Below, piece after piece: positions 33,735 through 44,992 of a stretch of 64,000 nucleotides of DNA. The translations under genes and the position numbers were made by a program. The notes beneath the pieces were generated by a model. That model was given only the letters and a program-made list of their open reading frames with translations. It did not search any database and was not told where the DNA came from. Position 1 is the first letter of the stretch; every line of letters starts with the position of its first letter. Source of the DNA: Craterostigma plantagineum (Eukaryota > Streptophyta > Magnoliopsida > Lamiales > Linderniaceae); NCBI GenBank assembly GCA_027422505.1, contig JAPQWV010000682.1, forward strand, positions 227,001 through 291,000. The letters are read 5' to 3'.

Positions 33735-34063
33735 TCAGATATTGAGATCATGTCGATCTAAATCGGCAAAAAGTTCAACAAGATGAAGAGGGATCCTCGT
33801 AAGGTCAAGTTGAGTAAGGCTTACAGATGGTCGAATGGAAAGAACATTGCCCGGGTTGGCTATTCACATTCATGCTATTTCTTCTTTCTAATTATTGTTG
33901 TCCTAGATGATTGTCGTATCCCTTCCCCATCAAAATTTCAAAAAGGATTCGACAGAAGCGTGATAGAAAACACGCTCATTCCCACTAAGAAGATTGAGAA
34001 GGTCAGAGTCGATAGGGAGGCCAGGCATGACGCTAAAAGGTATGTTATCTTAATTTTCGAGTA
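33735..34063 (+). pseudogene. RLP24 (ribosome biogenesis, L24e family) remnant
   Basis: After an intron-like TTTCAG at 33733-33739 the sequence encodes ILRSCRSKSAK, then KFNKMKRDPRKVKLSKAYRW, and after an intron-like gap SPSKFQKGFDRSVIENTLIP and TKKIEKVRVDREARHDAKR. These align with the middle and C-terminal part of RLP24 ([20 protein letters not shown], then RNVAENTLKAIKKIDKVR). A zinc-ribbon Cys is lost (RSKC to RSKS), frames change and the N-terminal half is missing. A decayed fragment. Confidence 0.7.
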
Positions 34064-34621
34064 TTCCTCATGATTTTGTATATATAGACCCTTTTTGTAA
34101 AGGCTTATAAAAAATCAACAGAATAAGGGAAAGAAACCTCGGCTGCTCAAAGAAGCGTCTAAAGAATTGGAGCAGAGCATTCACTTGGTCAAAGCACCTT
34201 GAAAAAATATCCTTCACTCTCATTACCCAAAACCAATTTTTAATGTTTAATTTATCATTTTGTATTTTAAATTTCATTTTTATTTTACTTTTATTATTTT
34301 TTATTTTTATTATTTATTATTTATTTAATTTTTGGTAATATTCTCTCTTTTTTTTTTGAATTTTTTACTGTATTTTTTGAATTTTTTCCTTTTTTTTTTT
34401 GCATTTTTCCCTCTTTTTTAATATTTTTTTAATTTTTTTTAAATTTTCAGTTTCCGTCGCTAAAGCCGTCGCAAATGACATCTCCGTCTAAATTGACGGA
34501 CGGATTGACGGAGAGACCAATTTGGTTCATTTTCGATAACATCAGGGACTAAAGTGGTTCACGCGGAACATCTGGGACTAAATTGGTTCATAGGGTAAAC
34601 ATCGAGGACCATTTTAGGTTT
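34064..34621. other. T-rich spacer and dispersed intergenic repeat
   Basis: 34240-34450 is strongly T-rich low-complexity DNA. 34450-34621 (GACGGACGGATTGACGGAGA, CCAATTTGGTTCATTTTCG) resembles a dispersed intergenic sequence common in plants; no gene seen. It abuts the truncated 5' LTR of family A copy 2. Confidence 0.45.
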
Positions 34622-35957
34622 TATCCCCATCAATTCCAAGCAGTCAACATTCGCACGGCTCGAGGTAGTTGTTGAGCAAGAAACAAAGCACTCAGCACAC
34701 ACAAGATCACAAGGAGCAGCTCAAGAATCAAATAATACAGCTCAAGCATGATTTTTGAGATTTTCTGTCATCACTCGTTCGTCATTGATTTGGCTTAGTC
34801 GAGATTTATTTTCCTATTTAAAGGGAGGGGAGAGCCACGAAGAAGATATACCTCTCACACTTTCATTCTGTTTCAATGGTGTTATTTGGAATATGTAGTT
34901 CCGTCTTAATTTCGTCTTTAAATATGTGCTATTTTGTTGGGTTTTCATTTTAAAGACAGTCTTTTACTTAGTTAAGCTTCAAGGTCCATCGTCATCATTT
35001 AGCTTGGCTATGTTATGGTATTTTATGTTGCTAAGAGTCATAGCAAAGGAGAATAGGGCTATTCTTCATCTATCAGTATGGCTACTATGATTATTCCCTT
35101 TCATCGTGTTTCATTTTATATTACAGAGTGAAAAGAGAGGTCTGTGAGAGATTAATGTCGCAACTTTCATCTTTATGTTTTTTTTTTAGTGTGGCCGAGT
35201 CATATCGAGTATAATAAAGCTGTAGTTTTATTGGTACTTCTGCTTTCATTTTCCTGTTTTCATTTTCTTTCTTGAGAGAGACCCATAGGTGCAAGCGATT
35301 GAGAGAGATGTTCCATCTTCGTATTTTTATTTCCATAGTGTAGCAGAGTTTGAGCGTGAGTGGGGAGAGATGATGTGAGAGCAGAGTGATTGAGAAAGAG
35401 AGACGAGTGTGAGAGTTCGATTTTGCCCTTTCTCATTTTAAGAACTATTGCTTCACTTTTCTAGTTGTTCGACATTTCAACTTTTTATATTATAAGTCAT
35501 TTATGATATAAGTCTTCACACGTGGGAAGCATATCGAAATAGTTCTGTTATCTTTTATTATCGTTTGATAAAGCGAAACGTTTGATGTGTTGTTTGTGCG
35601 AGAATTTACAAACAAGGTCGCATTACACGGTTGTAAGCTTATATTTATTCAGTTCAATATGTCGATTAATTTCATATACGCTTTGATTAATATGTTTAGC
35701 AACTACTATTTAATCGTTCTTCGTTTCGATCTTCTCAGTTACCGTTGCATCTAAAATTTTGTCAACAAAACCCCCTCCCCCTAATATTAATATTAATATT
35801 ATTATAAATATTATTATTATTATTGTTTTTATCGATCGAACTTAAAATTAGAACTAAATCGACCATTTTTCCTGTGGAGACGATCCCTATTTTCGCTATA
35901 CTCATATTTTGTGAATAAAGGTGATTAATTTATTTTTGGCCGTTTTCGACGCGACCA
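34622..35957 (+). repeat. 5' LTR of family A copy 2, 5'-truncated
   Basis: Matches the 3' LTR from about 40465 onward (AGCAGTCAACATTCGCACGG); the first ~145 bases of the LTR, present at 40318-40464, are missing. Ends GCGACCA beside the primer site. Confidence 0.85.
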
Positions 35958-35961
35958 AATT

Positions 35962-35980
35962 TTGGCGCCGTTGTCGGGGA
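35962..35980 (+). promoter_or_regulatory. tRNA-Asp primer binding site with one substitution
   Basis: TTGGCGCCGTTGTCGGGGA; T replaces the C found in copy 1 and in element B. It would reduce pairing with tRNA-Asp by one base pair (or give a G-U pair). Confidence 0.8.
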
Positions 35981-36037
35981 AGGTGGTGTCAATTGATTTA
36001 CTTCTATTTTTAATTCGGTTTTTTTTTGTTCTAGTTT

Positions 36038-36703
36038 ATGCCTCGATCTTCTCGAACAGGTATACTAATATTTGATCCAGAAATCGAGAGGACCGCGAGG
36101 GCGAATCGAAAGGCAAAAAGGGAAAAGGATCCCACTATATCAATATCCAGCACGGAGTCCGAACAAGAATCTTCCGCAAGCGATATGGAGGAAACCGAAC
36201 AACAGCTGCCAATCCGCCTTACATTGAGGGATATGGCTACGACAGATGTTAATCATCAGCCGCTCTGCATTGAATTCCCTATTCTTCAAACACCTTTTGA
36301 GTTAAAATCAGGTTTAATCCATTTACTTCCTACTTTTCGTGGTAACGCAGGTGAGGATCCGCACAAGCACTTAAAGGAGTTTCACATGGTTTGCTCAACC
36401 ATGAAGCCAAATGGGGTCACGGAAGATCAGATAAGTCTTCGCGCATTTCCATTCTCGTTAGCAGATCACGCAAAAGACTGGTTATACTACTTACCATCGG
36501 GTTCGATTACTACATGGGTCGAGCTTAAAAAGCAATTCCTTGCAAAATTCTTCCCTGCATCTCGTGCCGCAAACATTCGTAAAGAAATCTACGGGATTCG
36601 ACAATGGAACGGAGAAACTCTGCATGAATATTGGGAAAGATTCAAGCGGTTGTGCGCAAGCTGTCCAAGTCATCAAATTTCCGAGTTAGCGCTTATCCAA
36701 TAA
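36038..36703 (+). pseudogene. Athila-type Gag, N-terminal part (family A copy 2)
   Basis: Amino-acid identical to the copy 1 frame at 3079-3744, including the TAA (36701-36703) inside the Gag coding sequence, where related elements have a Tyr codon. Confidence 0.85.
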
Positions 36704-37366
36704 TTTTACGAAGGCTTGCTACCCATGGAGAGAAACATGATTGACGCAGCAAGTGGAGGAGCGTTGGTCGATAAAACGGCAGACGAGGCTCGTCGGCTTA
36801 TCTCGAGCATGGCCACAAATGCGCAACAATTTGGAACACGTCAAGATGTAGGCCAGCAAAGGATGAACGAGGTAAGTGTTACTTCGTTTGAGCAAAAATT
36901 AGATTCGCTAACGTCTCTTGTGGAAAAACTTGTGATTGGAAAAACGAGTCAGGTAAAAGCTTGTGGTATATGTCAATTTGCAGGACATGCAACAGCAAAT
37001 TGTCCTTCACTTCAGTTTGATCCTAGCGAGCAAGCCAATACAATTGGAGGGTACACAGTGCCATCTCAAAAACGCTATGATCCATACTCGAGTCAATACA
37101 ATTCCGGGTGGCGTGACCACCCAAATCTGAGCTACGGAAATCGACCGCCAGGTTTCATGCAGCAAGCACCAAGACCACCAAATCCTCCTCAACAAACTGC
37201 ACCATCAAAGCCAGATATGTCTTTGGAAGATATTGTTAAGGATTTAGCAACTAGTACCGCCATTTTTCAACAGGAAACTCGATCGAGCATTAACGAAGCG
37301 CGCTCAAGCGTGCAAAATTTAGAAAGGCAAGTATCTCAGTTGGCGGTACAAATGAGTCAAATATAG
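36704..37366 (+). pseudogene. Athila-type Gag, C-terminal part with zinc knuckle (family A copy 2)
   Basis: Same frame as the preceding part. CX2CX4HX4C knuckle CGICQFAGHATANC, Pro/Gln-rich linker and coiled-coil-like tail, ending at TAG 37364-37366 shared with copy 1. Differs from copy 1 at a few residues (for example GGALVD against GGVLVD). Confidence 0.85.
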
Positions 37367-38221
37367 AATGAGAAGGGAAAACTACCAGCTCAAGTCGAAA
37401 TAAATCCAAAAGCAAATGTGAGTATGATGACTCTTCGAAATGGGAAAGAGATCGGGCAGCCAAGTCATGATGAAGCCCACGCGAAACTTTCAAGTGATAA
37501 TAAAAATAAGGGAAGCGGGAAGAAGGTAAGTAATAATTCGAATATTGATAAACCTAATATTGTTATTCCTCCACCTTTTCCTGGAAGGTTTGCTAGGGTG
37601 AAACAAGAAGAAGAAGAAGAAGAAGAAGAAGAAGAAGAAGAAGAGAGTATAATGGAGACCTTCAGCAAAATCGAGATCAACATTCCACTTTTGGATGCTA
37701 TCAAGCAAATCCCACGCTACGCAAAATATTTAAAGGAAATGTGCTCGAACAAAAGGAAACACAAACCGGAAGGAAAAATCATAGTAAGTGAAAATGTTTC
37801 CTCTGCGCTTCAACGAAAACTTCCCCAAAAATATAAGGACCCAGGTATGTTTGCTATCTCGGTTACTATAGGGACGAGAAAAATAGATAATGCCATGTTA
37901 GATTTAGGAGCGTCAATCAATGTTATGCCGTTATCTTTATTCAATGAGATGAGTATGGGACCTCTTAAGTGCACTGATATATGCCTTCAACTAGCAAATA
38001 GGTCCATTATTTATCCCGAGGGATTAGTTGAAGATGTTCTAGTAAAATGTGGTGAATTTATTTTTCCCGCCGATTTCTACATTGTTGACATGGATGATGA
38101 ACATGCGCTTGATTCTGTTGTTATTTTATTAGGTCGGTCATTCATGAAAACGGCTAAAACTAACATAGACGTTGATTCAGGAACCCTTACTTTTGAGTTT
38201 ATGGTAAAAAGCTTACTATGA
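37367..38221 (+). pseudogene. Aspartic protease region (family A copy 2)
   Basis: LDLGASINVMP active-site motif at about 37900, LLGRSFMKTAKTNIDVDSGT downstream. A run of GAA/GAG codons near 37606-37644 encodes 14 Glu, against 5 in copy 1. One base is missing near 38199 relative to copy 1 (FEFMVK for FEFDGK), which ends the frame at 38221. Confidence 0.83.
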
Positions 38222-38673
38222 ATGTACTTGATGCTATGAAATATCCTAATGAACCAGAATCTATTAGCATGATTAATGCATTGGTTCGAGATGATTTTGA
38301 GCGTAATTTTACTAACGACACACTCGACTATGTGATTAAGTATAGTAAAACAGAAAAAGATTTGCATTTTGAAGCGGACAAAGATATCAGAAATGCGATC
38401 ATGACATTACACGCACTTTCGGAAGTTCACGACCAATCAGCTCTAAAATATTTGTTGTCGAAGGAGTTAAAACCGCACTTAATACGATGGATTTTGTTGC
38501 TTCAAGAGTTTAATTGGGAGGTCAAGGATCGCAAAGGCGTGGACAACTCCGTGGCGGACCACTTGAGCCGTTTGATCCGTGACGAAAAGCCATTACCGAT
38601 TTCTGAAACGTTGTCAGATGAGGAATTATTTCGCCTTAAAAAGGTCAAGCTGAGCCTGCCCATTTATGAATGA
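38218..38673 (+). pseudogene. Pro-to-RNase H fusion remnant (family A copy 2)
   Basis: 151-residue frame with the same fusion as copy 1: [20 protein letters not shown] then [19 protein letters not shown] and [19 protein letters not shown] and integrase are absent. Sequence after the stop (ACGTCTAGCCAAAGACGTTA) is the usual end of Athila pol. Confidence 0.8.
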
Positions 38674-40317
38674 ACTCGAAGAACGGAGACTACGTCTAGC
38701 CAAAGACGTTAAAGAAAAGCGCTTATTGGGAGGCAACCCAATATTATCCTATTTTATTTTGTTATTGCAATATTTCCATTTTATCTATGTTTTCAATGAT
38801 GATTAAGCAGGTTTTCTCTCAGCTCAGTATGCTACAAGACCTCACTAGGCTCTGGACCAAATATCCTCTCGCTCGGAATTTCTCTACAATTCCAGCACGG
38901 TCAGGGAAGTTTTATTTTAGTATCATTTTACCACTTCTTTACATCTACTTTGAAATATTAAAATGAAAACTAGGATGGGAATCTTTAGATTATAGCAACT
39001 ATTTTCGTTTAGAATCTACATTGAGGACAATGCAGAGTTTAGGTGTGGGGGAGATTTTCTCATGCTATTTTATGAAAAAATATCTTGTTTCGAGCAAACC
39101 GATGTGCATTAGTTAGAACATGAGAGAAACAATTAGGAATAACTATTTGGTATTAGGATGATTGTTCATTTTCTTCAGTTGATTTTAAGTCTGAATGCGC
39201 AAGAGTCGACACAAAGCCCACTTAAATATGTGAGATTTGAGCCCAAAAATCTAAAAAAAGAAAAAAAAGAGTATTTATCTTTATACTCAGTTCTTTTTCC
39301 TACGAGTATCACATATGTTTCAAATATTCTAGAACTTGCTCTATTATACATGTTGATATCATTGGCGGCTTTTTGTGTACAAAAGTGATTAAGGCACTTA
39401 GGATTAAGCCATTGGCCTCACACTGACCCTTCCTTCAATATTTTCCGCTTAGTGAGCCAGTTTGAGCCTTAAGTCTTATTTTTCTTGTTGAATTTAAGCC
39501 ACTATAATTACCCAGATATATCCTTTTGGCTTTCTTTTCAACCCACTGTCGGATTGGATGAATTATTAATTGCTTATATTCCACGATTTCGAGATTGATA
39601 ATAAACTAATGAGTCCAGATATGTAATATTAGGAGTCTTATAGTTATAGCGGAAAAAAAATCATCCGAAAAAAAATATATTCGAAAAAAAAAGAAGCGAA
39701 TACGAAAAAAAAAAAACCAAGACAAAAAATATATTAAAAAAAAAAAGTTATTAACCGCTAGTTTTGTCGGTATTGGGGAATTTTGAGTTGTCTTGGATTA
39801 GAAACTATAGCATGAAAGTATGATCGATCATTGTGATTCTCATATTGAGAAGTAGTCGTGCGTCATGAGAAAGTCGTGAGATTTAACGATTAAATAATCA
39901 TCTGGTCCGATAATTTTACCTACTTTTCCAAAATATCCTACCTAAACCCTAAGTCCCATTACAACCCAATAAAAGACCTTATTGATTTGTACACTGAGTC
40001 GCTATGTGAATACAATGTGATATGCTAGCAAGCTTATGGTAATATCGTTCATAGTGTTGATTTGAGCGTATACACATATATCCCATTAACACTATGAGCG
40101 CATTGAGAGAATCCATGTGAGAGTTGTTGATTGTTGTGGCTTTCAGGCTTTACCGAGGTTGTCGAAAATTAATATGATTGTCTAGTGCTAAGTGTTATGA
40201 ACAATTGCTATCTCTAGGACAAATTAATGTATGCCGGCGAACTCCTGATGAGAATGTTTGCATCTTCTATCTCGAGTAAATACTTGAGGACAAGCATTAT
40301 TTAAGTGTGGTAGAATT
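38674..40317 (+). other. 3' non-coding region of family A copy 2
   Basis: No coding frame. Contains AGGTGTGGGGGAGAT near 39040, an A-rich tract (39650-39750), a block homologous to element B (about 39330-40130) and a poor polypurine tract (AAGTGTGGTAGAATT, 40303-40317) before the 3' LTR. Confidence 0.8.
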
Positions 40318-41805
40318 TGATAAAACAATAATTTACCTTTTGTTAACCCAACAAGAACATGATATTGGGCCAGTTTTATATTGATTCGGCCCATGAGGGT
40401 TTTGATATGTGTTTCAAGTTGTTACAGGAACAATGGAGAGTGGATTACACGCACTACAGCTCAAACACATCCATTCCCAGCAGTCAACATTCGCACGGCT
40501 CGAGGTAGTTGTTGAGCAAGAAACAAAGCACTCAGCACGCACAAGATCACAAGGAGCAGCTCAAGAATCAAATAATACAGCTCAAGCATGATTTTTGAGA
40601 TTTTCTGTCATCACTCGTTCGTCATTGATTTGGCTTAGTCGAGATTTATTTTCCTATTTAAAGGGAGGGGAGAGCCACGAAGAAGATATACCTCTCACAC
40701 TTTCATTCTGTTTCAATGGTGTTATTTGGAATATGTAGTTCCGTCTTAATTTCGTCTTTAAATATGTGCTATTTTGTTGGGTTTTCATTTTAAAGACAGT
40801 CTTTTACTTAGTTAAGCTTCAAGGTCCATCGTCATCATTTAGCTTGGCTATGTTATGGTATTTTATGTTGCTAAGAGTCATAGCAAAGGAGAATAGGGCT
40901 ATTCTTCATCTATCAGTATGGCTACTATGATTATTCCCTTTCATCGTGTTTCATTTATATTACAGAGTGAAAAGAGAGGTCTGTGAGAGATTAATGTCGC
41001 AACTTTCATCTTTATGTTTTTTTTTTTATTGAGTGTGGCCGAGTCATATCGAGTAGAATAAAGCTGTAGTTTTATTGGTACTTCTGCTTTCATTTTCCTG
41101 TTTTCATTTTCTTTCTTGAGAGAGACCCATAGGTGCAAGCGATTGAGAGAGATGTTCCATCTTATTTTCCATAGTGTAGCAGAGTTTGAGCGTGAGTGGG
41201 GAGAGATGATGTGAGAGCAGAGAGTGATTGAGAAAGAGAGACGAGTGTGAGAGTTCGATTTTGCCCTTTCTCATTTTAAGAACTATTGCTTCACTTTTCT
41301 AGTTGTTCGACATTTCAACTTTTTATATTATAAGTCATTTATGATATAAGTCTTAAGCACACACGTGGGAAGCATATCGAAATAGTTCTGTTACCTTTTA
41401 TTATCGTTGGATAAAGCGAAACGTTTGATGTGCTGTTTGTGCGAGAATTTACAAACAAGGTCGCAATACACGGTTGTAAGCTTATATTTATTCAGTTCAA
41501 TATGTCGATTAATTTCATATACGCTTTGATTAATATGTTTAGCAACTACTATTGGATCGTTCTTCGTTTCGATCTTCTCAGTTACCGTTGCATCTAAAAT
41601 TTTGTCAACAAAACCCCCTCTCCCTAATATTAGTATTAATATTATTATAATTATTATTATTATTATTATTATTGTTTTTATCGATCGAACTTAAAATTAG
41701 AACTAAATCGACCATTTTCCCTGTGGAGACGATCCCTATTTTCGCTATACTCATATTTAGTGAATAAAGGTGATTAATTTATTTTTGGCCGTTTTCGACG
41801 CGACA
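40318..41805 (+). repeat. 3' LTR of family A copy 2 (full length)
   Basis: About 1488 bases, starts TGATAAAACAATAATTTACC and ends GCGACA. Small differences from the 5' LTR include a TTATT insertion near 41027, loss of GTATTTT near 41163 and an AGCAC insertion near 41354, so the two LTRs have diverged more than those of element B. Confidence 0.88.
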
Positions 41806-42535
41806 AGCAGTGGAGTGTCTTGACCACATCTTCTTCTCCTGTTTTAGAGCCCAACATGTTTGGAAAATTGCGCCAATCACTTGGGATGGAATTCAAGATA
41901 ATGCAGTGGATTTCAAGAACTGGTGGGCAAGACTTTGCGTTGGACCAAATACAGACTGTTTTCAGGAGAGGGTTCAATGTCGGTCTATATCCTTTGGATG
42001 CTGTGGAAAACACGAAACCTCTGGATTTTTGAAAAGACGGCGATGACAGAACATGACGTGGTAGACCATGCCTTAGCTGAGTGGCATGAATTTTCCAAAG
42101 TCATTTAATTCTGTCATGTTTTTATGTGGAAGATTTGGGCTGTAACTGTGCGGGAACCTTCTTCTGTTGGGGGCGATTAGTGTAGGGTTGGGAGCTTCCT
42201 CGGCCAGTGCATTCATCGGCTCTTGCTGTTTTGTCCTCTTTCCTCCCAGATTTTGTTTGCTGAGATTGCAGATTACTAGGGTGCTTTATGATTCCAGTGG
42301 TGATCTTCTCAACGAACTGTCAAGCTTTGGTTCAGTGGCTGGAAATTGGCTCTTTTGGCTTGTTGTTGGGTTCCCTTTTTTATATTCTTCCAAACTTATT
42401 CTTTTTGTCTGTTTGTTCTCTTGCAATCATATGCTTTTTTTTCTCCTTAAGGAGTTTGATCCCTTTTGATCTTGTGTAACTTAAGGGATTTTTTGGGCTG
42501 TTGAGTCCTTGTACGTTTTTTTTTTTGGAATGAAA
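41806..42535 (+). mobile_element. LINE (non-LTR) remnant: zf-RVT region and 3' end
   Basis: Across shifting frames the sequence encodes ECLDHIFFSCFRAQHVWKI and VYILWMLWKTRNLWIFEK, the zinc-binding RT-associated domain (zf-RVT) at the C-terminus of plant L1-type LINE ORF2, followed by a ~450-bp non-coding 3' tail (TTTGATCTTGTGTAACTT, TTGTACGTTTTTTTTTT). The 5' part is cut off by element A. Confidence 0.75.
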
Positions 42536-43159
42536 TCACCAGTTAAAAGGGAAAAAAAGAAACATATAACTTGCAGTCGAGATGGCAAAAAAGTAAATTG
42601 CAGTTCATATTTCACATACTTAGAGTTAGAATACACTTTACAACAATTTGCAGGATTTTTCCCCCACAAATCCCTCAAATCTCTTGATCTCATATTATTC
42701 AAGCCTTATTGTAACCCCATGTGTTTTTTCGGTGGATATTTCTCCGCAGCAATCATCCTCAAGCTTTTGAGCTGTTAAAAGCTAATCATGTCTACTTATT
42801 CTTAGAAGAGTTTGACAATTTTTTCGCGGTCTTCTTCAACCTTCACATTAGGACAGACAGTGTCTGTTATTATATCGATCCATTTAAGAGATTCAACATC
42901 TAATGTGACCAATGAGACTGTAAAAAAAACGGGTAATAAAACCATCTTCCATTGTCTTGCTTCAGGCTAAAAAGTAAAAAACGTAAGCACTGAGAGTTCG
43001 GGTTGTATTTTCTCATAACCACACGACGTGCACGATATTCTAGTATATATAAAACCACATATCTCGAATCAATCTCATTACATATTTCGTCGAACAAATC
43101 TTTCTCACTCCAAAAAAATCCATCTCTTGCCGTGAGAAAAAGCAAATAAGCCAAAGCAC
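42536..43159. other. Spacer upstream of the serpin
   Basis: AT-rich. The last ~140 bases, with TATATATAAAACC near 43034-43046, are the likely promoter and leader of the serpin gene. Confidence 0.45.
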
Positions 43160-44641
43160 CTCAGACAATCAATCGTCAACCAAACCGACGTGTCCCTAGC
43201 GCTGACCAGCCACGTCATCATTACCAAGGCCAAAGCGGCGAACCTCGTCTTCTCGCCGCTTTCGATCCACGTGGTGTTGGGTCTGATCGGTTCCGGGTCG
43301 GGGGTCGAACGGCCCGACCCGAGAGCAGCTGTTGGATTCTTGAAGTCAAAATCGAACGATGAGGTCAACTCTCTGGCTTCCCAGCTGGTGACGACTATTT
43401 TGACCGACGGCGGAGCCCGCGTTTGCCAATGGGGTTTGGGTGGATCAGAGCCTTACGTTCAAGCCCGAGTTTGAAGATGTTGTGACGAATCACTATAAGG
43501 CGTCGTCGAGCCTCGTCGATTTCCAGACTAAGGTTAGACGGTCGTTAATTGATTCCTTTTTCTTATCGCCTTGGTGAATTTTGTTTTTTGTTTTTATTGT
43601 TATGGGGATAATGCGATGGAAGATGGTTAAACCTTATGCCATGGATGCTTAGGATATGTCATATGCATTGGCCATGGATTTAAAGTTAGTATCTTGATTG
43701 AAGTCAAGATTTACTGGTTCAGTAGAGTAGAAAGAAAGGAACCCTTAAATAGAACAAAGGGGAACAAATAACAGAAGTGATATTTATATGTTGCGCCATG
43801 TTTGAGCTGTGTTTTACTCGCTAAAAGATGTTCTGCCATCTGACAAATGATGTGTTTGAATAGGCTACCGAGGTTGCAAAAACAGTGAATAGTTGGGCTG
43901 AGAATCAAACGAATGGCTTAATCAAAGAGCTCCTCCCACGAGGTTCAGTCGATGCTTCATCTCGAGTCATCTTCACAAACGCATTGTACTTCAAAGGAGC
44001 ATGGAACGAAAAGTTCGACCCTTCGCAGACAAAAGAGCGCGAATTCTTCCTCTTGGACAGCACCTCAATTCAAGCCCCCTTCATGACGAGCAAGAACAAG
44101 CAGTACGTCAGCGCCTTCGATGGCTTCAAAGTCTTGGGGCTTCCTTACAAGCAAGGAGAAGACAAGCGCAGGTTCTCAATGTACATCTTCTTGCCCGATG
44201 CGAGAAACGGGCTGCCCGATCTAGTCGAGAAGATGGAATCGGAGCCCGAGTTCATCGATCGACACATCCCGCGCCAGAAAGTCAAAGTCAGCGACTTCTA
44301 ATCCCGAAATTCAAGATCGATTTTGGGTTCGAGGCTTCTGAGGTTCTCAAGGGGCTGGGGCTCGCGCTTCCTTTTGAAGATGGTGGGCTCACTGAGATGG
44401 TGGATTCAGTTTCAGGGAAAAAATTGTACGTTTCGAACATATTTCACAAGTCATATATTGAGGTTAACGAGGAAGGTACTGAAGCAGCTTCTGCTACTGC
44501 TGGCCTTCTGATGTTGAGGGCTATGTTGGTTGAAGAAAAGCTCGTTTTGTGGCTGATCATCCTTTCTTGTTCGTGGTAAGGGAAGATCTTACGGGCGTGG
44601 TTATGTTTGTCGGACAAGTGCTTAATCCACTTGCTAATTAG
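43160..44641 (+). pseudogene. Serpin (serpin-ZX / AtSerpin1-like), broken as read
   Basis: Inhibitory serpin. Exon 1 about 43160-43532 (LRQSIVNQTDVSLALTSHV, then NLVFSPLSIHVVLGL); exon 2 43864-44641 (NSWAENQTNGLIKELLP, FKVLGLPYKQGEDKRRFSMY, NEEGTEAASATAG). The reactive loop ends [11 protein letters not shown], so P1 is probably Arg, as in Arabidopsis Serpin1, which inhibits metacaspases and papain-like proteases. Breaks: no ATG where the family starts (AAGCACCTCAGA for an expected ATG-x-CTCAGA), loss of 2 or 5 bases near 43420, one base near 44297 (stop after VSDF) and one near 44543. After the last the native end [13 protein letters not shown] to VLNPLAN* at 44641 is readable. Plant serpins are about 390 residues, matching the repaired length. 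Confidence 0.8.
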
Positions 44642-44992
44642 TGGGCTGTTGTTGCTATGCTATCTTATGTTTTCCTAATAAACAGATCATAAGTTAGGGC
44701 CTTGAGCTTTCTGTTGTATGAAGTACATATACCTTTTTGAATGGACAAAGTATGGAATAAACCTGCTCTTCATCGTATTGCATATATGTGTTGCTTCGTT
44801 GACTCGTATATAAATCGACTGAAACATCAATCCTTACAACCTATGTCCGCCAAACAACGCGAAGCACCCAACTAGTACCAACCACATATAACGTGTTCAA
44901 ACTCACTAAGCCATATCATTACTGATAAGTACCATTTTATTACATAAAGTACAGGGCTATTACATCTAAAGCAGGGTCACCTTCATAGTTTA
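44642..44992. other. Spacer between serpin and NLR 3' ends
   Basis: Trailers of two convergent genes; nothing else seen. Confidence 0.4.

Larger units (their letters stand above)
34622..41805 (+). mobile_element. Athila-like non-autonomous LTR element, family A copy 2
   Basis: Order: truncated 5' LTR (34622-35957), primer site, gag with two in-frame stops, protease, RNase H tail, a ~1.6-kb 3' non-coding region with an A-rich tract (39650-39750), 3' LTR (40318-41805). It lacks RT, most of RNase H and integrase. Near-identical to copy 1 (1-4677, opposite strand). The right edge cuts into a LINE remnant; no matching target-site duplication can be given because the left LTR is truncated. Confidence 0.92.

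Noticed and set aside
33783..34073. 96-codon frame as an intact small gene
   Set aside because: It reads through intron-like sequence; only its ends match RLP24, in a decayed form.
36701..37366. TAA and TAG in Gag as programmed readthrough stops
   Set aside because: Sharing by two copies is explained by common descent; there is no visible readthrough context, and pol is deleted anyway.
34631..41811. AAGCAG next to both ends of family A copy 2, as a target-site duplication
   Set aside because: The left AAGCAG lies inside LTR homology (it aligns with CAGCAG in the 3' LTR), so the match to the right flank is chance.
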